A stretch of 64,000 nucleotides of DNA from Thereva unica (taxonomy: Eukaryota; Arthropoda; Insecta; Diptera; Therevidae): the NCBI GenBank assembly GCA_949987705.1, contig OX465281.1, positions 165,926,516-165,990,515 on the forward strand, written 5' to 3'. Under the pieces are notes generated by a model. That model saw only the letters and a list, made by a program, of their open reading frames with translations, was not told the origin of the DNA and made no database searches. Below are positions 1-9,830 of this stretch, in pieces. The stretch's first letter is position 1, and each line of letters opens with the position of its first letter. The translations under genes and the position numbers were made by a program.

Positions 1-2145
1 CACGTGGTGGGGTACGTAATTGCATGTATATTTGGGTGTATTTTCATACATAATCATTTGCTCACTTTCAGATGTTTTGACTGGTTTCATGTGATCTAAG
101 GTCAGGTACTCTTCTATGCACTTAGAGTATTCCTTGTGTAGATTTGAATCTCGATAAAACTTTCGTTCTAAACTGTAAAATCTTGACATCGCATTGGGCC
201 TTGTCCTTCCAAGAGCTGGAGGGGTTTCATCCTTGAACGGAAGACGAACCTCGAAGCTACCATCTTCCTTTCTTTTGACAGTACGATCGTAGAATTTTTC
301 ACATTGAATTTCTTCCGGAGTTAAGTGTGTTTTATGAGCAACCTCTTCAAGCTCCCAGAATTGCTTGAGTTGGTTGTCTAATGCTAATTTGCAGAACAAC
401 GATGTGACTTGCAGTCTTTTATTTTCAAAGGTGTTGGTTTCTCCAGATATAATCCAGCCTAAGCTAGTCTGCTGAGCGATAGGGGTTCCTGGAGGGCCGA
501 CCTTGAGTCCTGGGCGGATTATCTTACCAAATACATCAACCCCAATGATAATGTCAATTTTTCCAGGTTTGTAATATTGAGCATCAGCTAGTTGAAGATT
601 GTTCAAATGGGTCCAGGATGCTCGAGTGTAGATATTAGCGCTGGGCAACAAACCAGTTAGGTCGGCTAGTGATGAGGCTTGTACTGGTATTTTAATGTTG
701 TTGTCTAATAGTGATTGTATCATAAACTGGACACGACTATAGGATTTATCAACAATGTGGTTCCCTACTCCGTTGATGATTGTTGTAATAGGTATTTTTT
801 TTAGTTGAAGCTCTTGCACTATTCTATTGGATACAAAAGAGTCCTCAGATCCCTGATCTATAAACGCTCTGACAATCATTTCGCGTCCTGATTCAGAAAG
901 CACTCTTACGTTTGCTGTGGGCAGGAGGGTTCTGGGACTATGTGTACCAACGTGAAATGCCTTTTTGTAATTATCTGCTTCTGATGATTGTATTAGTTCT
1001 GATGAACTAGGTCGGTTATTTATACTAGCGATTGTATTGTCATCGTGTAGAAGGGTGTGGTGTCTGTGTTTACATTTAAAACAGGAGACACGGCTTGGAC
1101 ACATTGCAGCTCGATGACCTTGACTTAGACAATTTGAACATAGTCCCTTTTTGCTGACAAACTCCCTTTTAGATTGGTAGCTCATATCTGAAAACCTTTG
1201 GCATTGTCTTATGGAATGAGGACCGCTACAAAGAACACATGAATAGTCTTTGCTAATGTGAAATGATTGGCTTTGCGTCTGTAATCTTTGGGCGGGCTTA
1301 GAGTAGAAGTTCCCTAATGCCTCAAGTGCGCGAAACTGGCCTTCGATAAAGGTTTTTAACTCCTCATACGTAGGGAATTCCTTGGATGTGCCAGTTTGTT
1401 GTTCCCATAACTTTTTAGTTTCGGGTGGCAAACGTTCGGTGACAATATACGTGAAAATCTTATCGCATGCTGCAATATCCATACCAAAATGTTGTAAGGC
1501 TGTTGTGCACTCATTGGTAGTATCTAACAATTTTCGTAAATTACTTGCATTATCCCTTGACATGACCGGCTGGCTGAACAAAGTTTTAAGGTAATATTTA
1601 ATCAAAACCTTTCGATTCTCAAAGCGTTCCTTAAGTTTTGACCACGCCGCAGTGTAGTTAGTTTCGGTAATTGTATAGTGCCTCAATAACTGCTCTGCTT
1701 CGCCTTGCAGACTCGACTTTAGATAGTGCAGCCGTTGAACGTTTGACAATGCTTTGTTCTTATGGATCAAGGTTGTAAACAAATCATGGAACGATGTCCA
1801 TGATCTGTAATCTCCGTTGAATTTTGGTAAATTTATTTTAGGTAGATTAGTGTTATCGCTGTTTGCGTTAATTGTTTCTCGAATAATTGTGGTTGTGGAA
1901 GCTGGTTCAATTGGCGCCTTGACTTGCGGCCAAAGCTCATTCCTCGTTTCTTCTAATTCCGATAAAAAATCGATTACGAATTCTTCAACTGCTGTATAGA
2001 GTGTGTCATCTTCATATTTAAAATACCTTGCCACAGTCTTATCTAAATCTTCTTCAGTTGGTCCATCATAATCTACTATTATTGTTGAATGAGTAGATTT
2101 AAAGTCATCCCACGCATCATTTAATGTTTTTATTCTATTATTCAT
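1..2145 (-). CDS. BEL/Pao Gag-Pol polyprotein, N-terminal 715 residues (runs off window)
   Basis: An unbroken frame starts at the ATG at 2145 (MNNRIKTLND) and stays open to the window edge. Domains in order: a BEL-type Gag region (DUF1759-like, about residues 110-290, with LPKFNGDYRSW), a CCHC knuckle at residues 303-315 (C-X2-C-X4-H-X4-C), further Cys/His motifs, then a DUF1758-type aspartic peptidase with its active-site motif D430-Q-G. The frame ends just inside the reverse transcriptase (YVPHHV). Gag packages the RNA; the protease, RT, RNase H and integrase that should follow would copy and insert it. Gag and Pol share one frame, as is usual for BEL/Pao. The next ATG downstream would remove Gag, so 2145 is the natural start. 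Family assignment is firm; activity is not shown. Confidence 0.9.
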   Translation of the reverse strand, partial: MNNRIKTLNDAWDDFKSTHSTIIVDYDGPTEEDLDKTVARYFKYEDDTLYTAVEEFVIDFLSELEETRNELWPQVKAPIEPASTTTIIRETINANSDNTNLPKINLPKFNGDYRSWTSFHDLFTTLIHKNKALSNVQRLHYLKSSLQGEAEQLLRHYTITETNYTAAWSKLKERFENRKVLIKYYLKTLFSQPVMSRDNASNLRKLLDTTNECTTALQHFGMDIAACDKIFTYIVTERLPPETKKLWEQQTGTSKEFPTYEELKTFIEGQFRALEALGNFYSKPAQRLQTQSQSFHISKDYSCVLCSGPHSIRQCQRFSDMSYQSKREFVSKKGLCSNCLSQGHRAAMCPSRVSCFKCKHRHHTLLHDDNTIASINNRPSSSELIQSSEADNYKKAFHVGTHSPRTLLPTANVRVLSESGREMIVRAFIDQGSEDSFVSNRIVQELQLKKIPITTIINGVGNHIVDKSYSRVQFMIQSLLDNNIKIPVQASSLADLTGLLPSANIYTRASWTHLNNLQLADAQYYKPGKIDIIIGVDVFGKIIRPGLKVGPPGTPIAQQTSLGWIISGETNTFENKRLQVTSLFCKLALDNQLKQFWELEEVAHKTHLTPEEIQCEKFYDRTVKRKEDGSFEVRLPFKDETPPALGRTRPNAMSRFYSLERKFYRDSNLHKEYSKCIEEYLTLDHMKPVKTSESEQMIMYENTPKYTCNYVPHHV

Positions 2146-2703
2146 GTAGCAAAGAGTTCTTCTAGACTTAGAATCCTTGCCGTAATTGATTTTATTAGTT
2201 TTTATTTTTTTTCCAAGTTTCAAATTGTCTTTTGATGAGCTTATCCATAATTTCGGTCGTTTCTAGATTCCTTTTGTGAGTTTTAATTATCAACAAATCG
2301 TAACGGGTTGAATAAAAAATGCGGTATCACGAATAGAGTTCGAAGCAAAAATTGTATTCGTACTACGATGTACGTCAAAAAAAAATATATAAAAATGGAA
2401 AATTCCTCTACTCTTGTTTGTTTAAGTATATGTGTGCATGCCGCGGAGACTATTTATTATTTATGTATTTTGTATACGTAATTTAGCAGTACACTGATAT
2501 ACGTTAATGTTAGTTTATGGAACGTAAGAAATGGAACGGACTCACCGGTTGACATTCAGTTGACCTCTCTGAATAATTCTCTCGAAGGTTTGACCTCTAA
2601 TCTCCACAAAATGTCAGCTCGCTAAGTTTACCTTCTTATGTTGCTGGAATCTAAGTCCTCAAAAACTGATATGGTTGAATTGTTTTTATATGTAAATATG
2701 TGT
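2146..2703 (-). other. BEL-1 untranslated leader, gag-proximal part
   Basis: This AT-rich, non-coding stretch lies between the gag start (2145) and the LINE insertion (2703/2704); the rest of the leader is at 6279-6328. Positions 2544-2703 recur inverted at 11653-11812, which shows the leader was continuous before the LINE arrived. I see no other feature. Confidence 0.7.
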
Positions 2704-3141
2704 GCAATGGGCTCAGACTATACCCCAGAAGCGGATCCGGCAACTACTTCTTCTGTTTATGTCATTGAACCGTCGGGCACAGGGGATACTGAGTCTTCGG
2801 ACACCTGCGCCAATTTGATAACGGTACCCAGACCGCGAAATATTTTCATTTCCCGTTTCTCTCCTGAAACCACGTGCGAGGCAATTAAAGAATACCTTAG
2901 GGCTAAAGCTATTAATCCTGCTACAGTTTCCTGCAGGAAGATCAGCAATGTTTCCAAACCGGTTGCGTCTTTCGTCCTGACTGCACCGCCCAACACCGCT
3001 GAAAAGCTTTTAGACTCGACGTTCTGGCCTCCTGGTGCCTTTTCAAAGTGTTTTATTCCCCGCACGCGTGTACAGCGTATTTCTGACACTTTACAGGTTT
3101 CAAAAAACTTAAGACGCTTTCCCTCTATTACCAAAACGTGA
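2704..3141 (+). CDS. LINE-1 ORF1, C-terminal fragment
   Basis: This frame encodes the last 145 or so residues of the LINE ORF1 (RNA-binding, Gag-like) protein. It aligns closely with the C-terminus of the longer ORF1 at 52015-53349, sharing for example IFISRFSPET and FWPPGAFSK. The PHD-like zinc module and middle region are missing through 5' truncation. The open frame upstream of 2704 (to 2638) is host-element DNA and not part of the protein. The stop TGA is at 3139-3141, inside ORF2, which is read in the -1 frame. I cannot assign a fold to the conserved C-terminal domain, which may be an RRM-like nucleic-acid-binding domain (inference). Confidence 0.7.
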   Translation, partial: AMGSDYTPEADPATTSSVYVIEPSGTGDTESSDTCANLITVPRPRNIFISRFSPETTCEAIKEYLRAKAINPATVSCRKISNVSKPVASFVLTAPPNTAEKLLDSTFWPPGAFSKCFIPRTRVQRISDTLQVSKNLRRFPSITKT

Positions 3142-3146
3142 GGGGA
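3102..3146 (+). promoter_or_regulatory. Putative -1 ribosomal frameshift signal joining LINE ORF1 to ORF2
   Basis: The heptamer A AAA AAC lies at 3102-3108 in the ORF1 frame (codons AAA AAC) and fits X XXY YYZ. The -1 frame opens at 3087 and continues as ORF2. Ten bases downstream a 7-bp stem can form (3119-3125 with 3140-3146, pairing TTCCCTC with GAGGGGA), and the ORF1 stop lies at its base. The heptamer and most of the stem recur in the second LINE copy at 53310-53353. No AUG begins ORF2. The function is inferred. Confidence 0.55.
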
Positions 3147-5996
3147 ATCAGATCCAAAACCCAAGATGTGTTTCTGTCGACTTCGGCCAGCGATTTCGAT
3201 ATAATCGCTTTTACAGAAACATGGCTATACAGTGGGATTCTTAATGCCGAACTTTTCGACTCTTCTTTCCAAGTTTTTCGGAGGGATAGATATATTGACT
3301 CGGAGGCTCGTGGAGGTGGTGTACTACTTGCATGTAGTAACCTTCTCAACTGTTGCTTAATAACGCTTCCTGATTTTTCCAATACTTTAGACATTGAGGT
3401 CCTCGCTCTCAAAGTCTCCCTTGTTCATAACAACTTATTTTTAATCTGCTGTTACATCCCACCAGATATGTTTAGCACTCTTGACGATAGAGGTCAAAAC
3501 CTCTATGATATTCTAATCGCTTGCATAAATCATATCCAAGATATGATGGATTCCAAAGATGAACTCCTACTTGTGGGTGATTTTAACTTACCCAATGTTA
3601 AATGGGTATCTTGCGATGATGACGATAACTACCTTCCTGGAAACAACCTTAACTCTAGGGAATCCAACTTTCTGAATTCCTTATTTTCCTGCGGCTTGTG
3701 CCAAATGAGCGGTGTGAATAATATTTTAGGAAGGCGGTTAGATCTTGTATTCTTTTCCGACTCAGACAACATGAATGTTGAGCCTAGCTCAATTGTCTTG
3801 TCACCTGTCGATAATTATCACCCTCCTCTCCTACTGAGCTATTGTTCTGTCTTTAACAATAAGCCAATCCCAGAGGAGACAACCTTTACCTTTAACTTTA
3901 AAAAAGCCAACCTTGAGGAACTCTCATCCAAGCTCGCTTCGGTCGATTTCACTTGGTTGCTCTCACCTAATGAGTTGGATGTCGATGTAGCCAGATTTTA
4001 CTCCATCCTGTATGAAACCTTCGCATCCTGTGTACCTATCGAACCGTTAAAATCGCCCAGATCATCCCCACCGTGGTACAACAACGAGTTGAGACGTACC
4101 AAAAACCTGAAGAATAAACTCTGGAAAACCTACCTGAAGAAGAAAGACACTGCGAGTTTCGATGCATTTCTCAATTGCTATGACCAATTTCATGCTCTCT
4201 CCGAAACCCTCTATAAAGAGTACCTCAGAAACATGGAAGGTAAAGTGTATGGTGATCCCAGAGCATTCTTTCAATTTATCAACACAAAGAAAAAAGTTGA
4301 TAATTACCCTTACACCATGCAATACGAGAACTCCCTTAGTTCTAATCCAGCCGAAATTTGTGAAAATTTTGCATCGTTCTTCCTCAAATCTTTCTCGTCC
4401 TCTGTTTTCCAACCAGATGAAGACAATTTTCGACATATCAATGCAATCCAAACGGCTCAAAACTTTTCCCTGTCTATAACCAGGGATGATATCTCGAAAC
4501 ATATAAATGAACTTCCACAAGATTTTTCGTCCGGCCCTGATGGAGTCCCTCCAGCTGTTCTAAAATCCTGTGCAGGGGCCCTACTGTCTCCTCTTCTATG
4601 TTTATTTCAAAAATCCCTAAATAAAGGGCGCTTCCCAACCTTATGGAAGAACTCTTTTATAATACCTGTCCATAAGAAAGGCTGTAAAAACGAAATATCT
4701 AATTATAGGCCAATTGCAAAGTTATCGTCTATACCAAAACTCTTCGAATCTATTATTTATTCTGCTATCGCCCCTATCTGCAAGAGGCTTATTTCAACAA
4801 ACCAACATGGTTTTCTTGCAGCCCGTTCCACTACTACTAATTTACTGGAGTTCTCTTCACACACAATTAGAGGCTTTGTCACTGGCTGCCAAACTGACTG
4901 TGTCTATACAGATTTTAGTAAGGCTTTCGACAAGCTCTCCCACTCTATTATAGCTCTTAAACTAAAGAAATTAGGATTTCCTCATGCCCTTGTGGGTTGG
5001 TTCCAGTCGTACTTAGCCGATAGAACCTACCAGGTTCTATTCCGCGGAGTCAAATCGAAGAACATCAAAGCGTCCTCTGGAGTCCCACAAGGCAGTCATC
5101 TTGGCCCTCTTCTTTTTATTTTATCAATTGACGATATTGTTACCCTGCTAAGGCACTGTAAAATCCTTATTTACGCTGATGACATCAAACTGTATCGCCA
5201 CATAAGGAGTATAGAGGATTGCAAACTTCTGCAATCAGATCTAAACACCTTCTATTCTTGGTGTTCCAACAACAACCTTGTGCTTAATATTACTAAATGC
5301 GAGATCATGACTTTTTGTAGGAAACGTGGTGTTATAACTTTTGACTATACTCTCCTTGACAACAAGGTCTTCCGTACCGAATCTGTAATCGATCTTGGGG
5401 TTAGGTTAGAAAGTAAGTTGGATTTCTCCACCCACATCAATTATATCTCCTCCAAGGGCAATTCAGTCCTGGGATTTATAAAAAGATGGTCCAAAGAGTT
5501 CAACAACCCCCTCGTCACTAAACACCTGTACGTATCTTTGGTTAGGCCTTTGCTTGACTACGCTTCCCAGGTTTGGTCTCCTTACTATTCCTCCCATGTT
5601 AGTAGAATCGAATCGGTTCAAAGGAAGTTCGTCCGGTTTGCACTCAGCCACCTCCCGTGGGATGACCCACTCGCTCTTCCGCCTTATGAGAACAGACTTA
5701 AATTGCTCAACTTAAGCTCCCTCCATAAGCGCCGTGAGGTCGCTGACGTTATATTCGTTCATCGACTGATGAATGACAAAGTGGACTCTGGTTTCTTAAG
5801 AAACCGCGCGTCATTTAGAGTGAATAACTACAACCTGAGAGGTGAACCTCTTTTGCACATTAACTCCTCTAACACCAATTATGGCATGTTCGAACCCGTT
5901 AATCGCATGCTTATAAATACTAACAACAATAGGAGTGTGTTTAGCTTGCTAACCAGTGAAGTTGTCCTTAAAAGGACCCTTCTCAATGTGGCGTGA
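3138..5996 (+). CDS. LINE-1 ORF2: endonuclease-reverse transcriptase
   Basis: A single open frame of about 952 residues, with the reading frame open upstream to 3087. The N-terminus is an APE-like endonuclease (QNVRG just upstream of 3138, TETW, VGDFNLP with the catalytic Asp at about residue 148). It nicks target DNA for target-primed reverse transcription. The RT follows (SSGPDGVPP, NYRPIA, GVPQGSHLGPLLF, catalytic YADD at residues 679-682), then a thumb/C-terminal region with RIESVQRKFV. There is no RNase H, consistent with CR1/Jockey-type LINEs. The first Met is residue 111, inside the endonuclease, so an AUG start would destroy the enzyme; this favours frameshifting or reinitiation. It has no internal stop. 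The third endonuclease motif reads VDNYHPP instead of the usual SDH, and the second copy agrees, so this is a family trait. Confidence 0.88.
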   Translation: MRGIRSKTQDVFLSTSASDFDIIAFTETWLYSGILNAELFDSSFQVFRRDRYIDSEARGGGVLLACSNLLNCCLITLPDFSNTLDIEVLALKVSLVHNNLFLICCYIPPDMFSTLDDRGQNLYDILIACINHIQDMMDSKDELLLVGDFNLPNVKWVSCDDDDNYLPGNNLNSRESNFLNSLFSCGLCQMSGVNNILGRRLDLVFFSDSDNMNVEPSSIVLSPVDNYHPPLLLSYCSVFNNKPIPEETTFTFNFKKANLEELSSKLASVDFTWLLSPNELDVDVARFYSILYETFASCVPIEPLKSPRSSPPWYNNELRRTKNLKNKLWKTYLKKKDTASFDAFLNCYDQFHALSETLYKEYLRNMEGKVYGDPRAFFQFINTKKKVDNYPYTMQYENSLSSNPAEICENFASFFLKSFSSSVFQPDEDNFRHINAIQTAQNFSLSITRDDISKHINELPQDFSSGPDGVPPAVLKSCAGALLSPLLCLFQKSLNKGRFPTLWKNSFIIPVHKKGCKNEISNYRPIAKLSSIPKLFESIIYSAIAPICKRLISTNQHGFLAARSTTTNLLEFSSHTIRGFVTGCQTDCVYTDFSKAFDKLSHSIIALKLKKLGFPHALVGWFQSYLADRTYQVLFRGVKSKNIKASSGVPQGSHLGPLLFILSIDDIVTLLRHCKILIYADDIKLYRHIRSIEDCKLLQSDLNTFYSWCSNNNLVLNITKCEIMTFCRKRGVITFDYTLLDNKVFRTESVIDLGVRLESKLDFSTHINYISSKGNSVLGFIKRWSKEFNNPLVTKHLYVSLVRPLLDYASQVWSPYYSSHVSRIESVQRKFVRFALSHLPWDDPLALPPYENRLKLLNLSSLHKRREVADVIFVHRLMNDKVDSGFLRNRASFRVNNYNLRGEPLLHINSSNTNYGMFEPVNRMLINTNNNRSVFSLLTSEVVLKRTLLNVA

Positions 5997-6278
5997 CTCT
6001 CTGCGTGCCTTACTCCCTTTTCAGTTTTGCACGCTTCTCTGTTTAATGTTTTTGATCTTTTATGTTTTAATATTTTATGTTTGCATGTCTCAGCTGAGCC
6101 ACGGCAGTGGTAAATATTTCTCAGCTCTGCTGGGAAGTGTGCCTTCTGTCTTAGAAGGGAAACTCTATATATGTATATATATACATATATATATATATAT
6201 GTATGTATGTGTATGTATATATAGATTTTCATGCTTTGCTGTAAAGTGCGCCTTCTGCGCTAGAAGGGTTAACTCTTG
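5997..6278 (+). other. LINE-1 3' UTR with duplicated terminal hairpin
   Basis: It contains two related hairpins: CCTTCT/AGAAGG at 6142-6158 with loop gtctt, and again at 6251-6267 with loop gcgct. Between them lies a short TA/TG-rich tract. The element ends 11 bases after the second hairpin without poly(A). In LINEs such 3' stem-loops can be recognised by the RT; that role is inferred here. Confidence 0.6.
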
Positions 6279-6328
6279 ATGTGTTGCACTTTTCTTTTGT
6301 TTTTATCAAATTAACTGTTTCGTGCCAA

Positions 6329-6346
6329 ATCCGGCTCGAAGGACCA
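6329..6346 (-). promoter_or_regulatory. BEL-1 primer-binding site (tRNA-Tyr type)
   Basis: On the minus strand the 18 bases TGGTCCTTCGAGCCGGAT match the complement of the 3' end of animal tRNA-Tyr, as I recall that sequence. It lies 3 bases inside the LTR end. The same 18-mer occurs at 11590-11607 and 40340-40357. Confidence 0.8.
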
Positions 6347-6349
6347 TAA

Positions 6350-7842
6350 TGTTAAGTACGCTTTCAAAGGTCCAAAAAACAATTGAGGTTTTTTATTAAG
6401 ACACCTTAACTTGAATTCTAATTCTTTAATTCACAACTTCTTCAATTTATAATATTTTTATCACGTTAAAAGCACAAAGCACAGTAATCCTTTACTCAAA
6501 GCACTAGCAATTATTTCTAATCCAATAAAAGCACTAGCAATTATTTCTAATCCAATATTGATATATTAAAAAGCACAAAGCACAGTAATCCTTTACTTAA
6601 AGCACTACTTCTAATATTCTAATTACTTCTAATCTAATATTTTTATGTTACAAGCACAGTAATCCTCTACTGGATTACTTCAAATTCTAATTACTTCTAA
6701 TCTAATGTTACAAAGCACAAGTACAGTGGAATACTTCAAGGTCCGATCGGTTCTGATTGATTGAAGACTTTTTGCTGCCGTTGATTTTATTTTAATTTCA
6801 TGCTGATAACGGTCCCTTGATCGAATTGGATTTTTTTGTTGTATGAATTTTGTGGAAGTTGTGTTGGTGGTTGGAACAGTATATCTAAAAGAAATTTGCT
6901 TGCAAATATATGTTTATAAATATAACAGAGATTGTATGTAAAAAAATGAATGCATGCAAGTATGTAATTTAACTTATGTATATCTAAAAAAAAAATTCTG
7001 CATGCAAATATATGTTTATAAATATAAAAGAGATTGTATGTAAAAAAAAATATATGCATGCAAGTATGTAATTGAACTTACATATGTATGTCTACAAAAA
7101 ATTTCATGCAAATACCTGTAGTATGTTTATAAATATAAATGTAATTATATCTAAAAACATGTATGCATATATGCTTGTAATGAACTTATATCTAAAAAAA
7201 ATTCCGTGCAAATATATGTTTATGAATATAAAAGAAACTATATCTAAAAAAATGTATGCATATATGTATGTAATGGATATATACTATATAACAGAAATTA
7301 TCTATGTAACGAAAAATAATTCTATTTATATTGAAATTTTTCTTTGATATTTTATATTCAATTTTAATTATCTTCAAACTCCTAGATGAATTCCTGTTGT
7401 GATATATCTGGACCTCTTTGTTCTTTATTATCCCTGTACAATGGGTTAAATTCCAATATTGCTGCAAATATCGGTTTCTTGTCAATAGATTTATTAATGA
7501 CGTTGCCGTTGTAATTGTAATGACTTAAATTTTCTTTATTATCCCAGCGTAACTTAAGGTAGCGCTCTAATGCAATTTTCTTGACTGTAATGCGTGTAAT
7601 GTTATTTTTGCGTTTAACTGTATGCAATGTTATTTTAGAGTTAAAGTAAAATAATAATTATAATTATCTGTTTTGTTTGTTTTGTTGGTCTCTTCTCTTC
7701 AATTATATTCTTAAAACACGTTTAATATTTTTCTGCTGCGTGTTGCTTTCTTGGGATCACCAATATTGCTTGTCACCGCTCCATGCGGTTTTTTCATAAA
7801 ATAAATATTTTTATTTTATTATCAATTCACTTTATTATCACA
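6350..7842 (-). repeat. BEL-1 5' LTR (outer boundary approximate)
   Basis: The inner end is well placed (...CTTAACA, next to the PBS). The outer end is a guess at TGTGATAA; the inverted partner matches to about 7900, beyond this point. The sequence is AT-rich with internal short repeats (CTAATCCAAT and GTATGTAA runs). The 70-97-residue frames here recur in mirror image in the other arm and are not genes. Confidence 0.6.
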
Positions 7843-7892
7843 AGTTATATATGTATATAATAATAATTCCTTAAAACGTTAGTTTAACTTTG

Positions 7893-8014
<122 letters not shown>

Positions 8015-8148
8015 TAGCTGGGACCCGGTGCGCCTACGCTGCACCCATAAGTCAATAGTAAACAATAAAAACCATCCACTGACTTAATATTTTGCGAGAT
8101 ATGAATTTTACACAGATGAAATGCCTCAAAGAACATGGGTCTTGCGTC

Positions 8149-9683
8149 GGCCGCCATGAATCGGTATATTGAGTCTACTACATTGCTTATTGTATTCTAC
8201 TTATCATACCCTTCAATTTGATACCCATGTTGAGGGGGTTGTGAAGAAAGTGGTAATCCGGCCTCTTTAGACGGCCGCCATAGATCTAAAGATATATTTT
8301 GTATACTACATTGCTTATTGTATTCTACTTATCATACCCTTTCATTTGATACCCATGTTGAGGTGGTTGTGAAGAAAGTGGTAATTCGGCCTCTTGAGAC
8401 GGCCGCCATGGATCTAAAGATATATTTTGTATACTACATTGCTTATTGTATTCTACTTATCATACCCTTTCATTCGATACCCATGTCGAGGTGGTTGTGA
8501 AGAAAGTGGTACCCCGCCCTCTTGAGACGGCCGCCATGGATCTAAAGATATATTTTGTATACTACATTGCTTATTGTATTGTACTTAACATACCCTTTCA
8601 TTTGATACCCATGTTGAGGGGATTGTGAAGAAAGTAGTAATCCGGCCTCTTTAGACGGCCGCCATGGATCTAAAGATATATTTTGTATACTACATTGCTT
8701 ATTGTATTCTCCTTAACATACCCTTTCATTTGATACCCATGTTGAGGTGGTTGTGAAGAAAGTGGTAATCCGGCCTCTTGAGACGGCCGCCATGGATCTT
8801 AAGATATATTTTGTATACTACATATTGTATTCTACTTATCATACCCTTTCATTTGATACCCATGTCGAGGTGGTTGTGAAGAAAGTGGTAATCCGGCCTC
8901 TTTAGACGGCCGCCATGGATCTAAAGATATATTTTGTATACTACATTGCTTATTGTATTCTACTTATCATACCCTTTCATTTGATACCCATGTTGAGGGG
9001 ATTGTGAAGAAAGTAGTAATCCGGCCTCTTTAGACGGCCGCCATGGATCTTAAGATATATTTTGTATACTACATATTGTATTCTACTTATCATACCCTTT
9101 CATTTGATACCCATGTCGAGGTGGTTGTGAAGAAAGTGGTAATTCGGCCTCTTGAGACCGCCGCCATGGATCTAAAGATATATTTTGTATACTACATTGC
9201 TTATTGTATTCTACTTATCATACCCTTTCATTTGATACCCATGTCGAGGTGGTTGTGAAGAAAGTGGTACCCCGCCCTCTTGAGACGGCCGCCATGGATC
9301 TAAAGACATATTTTGTATACTACATTGCTTATTGTATTCTCCTTAACATACCCTTTCATTTGATACCCATGTTGAGGTGGTTGTGAAGAAAGTGGTAATC
9401 CGGCCTCTTGAGACGGCCGCCATGCATCTAAAGATATATTTTGTATACTACATTGCTTATTGTAGTCTACTTATCATACCCTTTCATTTGATACCCATGT
9501 CGAGGTGGTTGTGAAGAAAGTGGTACCCCGCCCTCTTGAGACGGCCGCCATGGATCTAAAGATATATTTTGTATACTACATTGCTTATTGTATTCTACTT
9601 ATCATACCCTTTCATTTGATACCCATGTCGAGGTGGTTGTGAAGAAAGTGGTACACCGCCCTCTTGAGACGGCCGCAATGGAT
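8149..9683. repeat. 128-bp tandem array, about 12 units
   Basis: The unit begins GGCCGCCATGGATCTAAAG and is 128 bp long; two units are 9 bp shorter (around 8820 and 9070). Single-base variants are scattered. The 60-residue frames that recur here follow from the repeat. Since 128 is not a multiple of 3, each crosses into a different frame in the next unit. Confidence 0.92.
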
Positions 9684-9830
9684 CATTTTAGTTTCAATAG
9701 CGTCATGGCCTACCTATTGTTTGACAGCTGCGTAAATTTGAAATTTTCATTAAATGTAATGATTCAATTTAATGACAATTTTACATTTGTCAAACAATAG
9801 GTAGGCCATGAAGCTATTGAAACTAAAATG
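9684..9830. repeat. 147-bp inverted repeat within Helitron-A
   Basis: Arms of about 45 bp (starting CATTTTAGTTTCAATAGC and ending as its complement) flank a loop of about 55 bp. It is present at the same place in all three Helitron-A copies (also 13520-13666 and 20600-20746), so it belongs to the family, perhaps as an old MITE capture. Confidence 0.85.

Larger units (their letters stand above)
2704..6278 (+). mobile_element. LINE-1 copy 1 (Jockey superfamily, CR1/Crack-like), 5'-truncated
   Basis: A 3.6-kb non-LTR retrotransposon inserted in the BEL-1 leader. The ends are fixed by a 6-bp duplication ATGTGT (2698-2703 and 6279-6284) and by the uninterrupted target preserved in the inverted BEL copy near 11655. 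It is truncated within ORF1 (compare the longer copy at about 51345-64000) but has an open ORF2. The 3' end has no poly(A); it ends in two similar short hairpins. Nearly all of the 3.6 kb is explained by the ORF1 tail, ORF2 and a 3' UTR of about 280 bp. Confidence 0.88.
1..7842 (-). mobile_element. BEL/Pao LTR retrotransposon 1, 5' part, split by a LINE
   Basis: On the minus strand the order is LTR (about 7842-6350), tRNA-Tyr-type PBS (6346-6329), leader (6328-6279 and 2703-2146), then an uninterrupted gag-pol frame from 2145 that leaves the window at position 1. The leader is cut by the LINE at 2704-6278. The 3' half of pol and the 3' LTR lie outside the window, so completeness is unknown. 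The open frame over 715 codons suggests a young copy. The LTR and leader are duplicated in inverted orientation at 10040-11812. Confidence 0.85.

Noticed and set aside
2538..2546. CCGGTGAGT on the minus strand as a splice donor where the right palindrome arm ends
   Set aside because: The arm simply meets TA repeats there; no matching acceptor or spliced form can be shown.
2638..2703. N-terminal extension of the LINE ORF1 frame
   Set aside because: It lies outside the LINE, in BEL leader DNA that is identical in the inverted arm.
6787..7627. Frames of 81-97 residues on the minus strand, mirrored at 10310-11150
   Set aside because: They lie in the BEL LTR and recur only because the arms are duplicated; AT-driven composition, no domain.
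8318..9386. Series of 60-71-residue frames (MYSTYHTLSFDTH...) repeated here and at 12154-13222 and 19736-20716
   Set aside because: They are readings of the 128-bp tandem unit. 128 is not a multiple of 3, so each crosses into another frame in the next unit; no start context or family.
9684..9830. A separate MITE insertion in each Helitron-A
   Set aside because: It is at the same internal position in all three copies and without independent flanking duplications, so it is part of the family.
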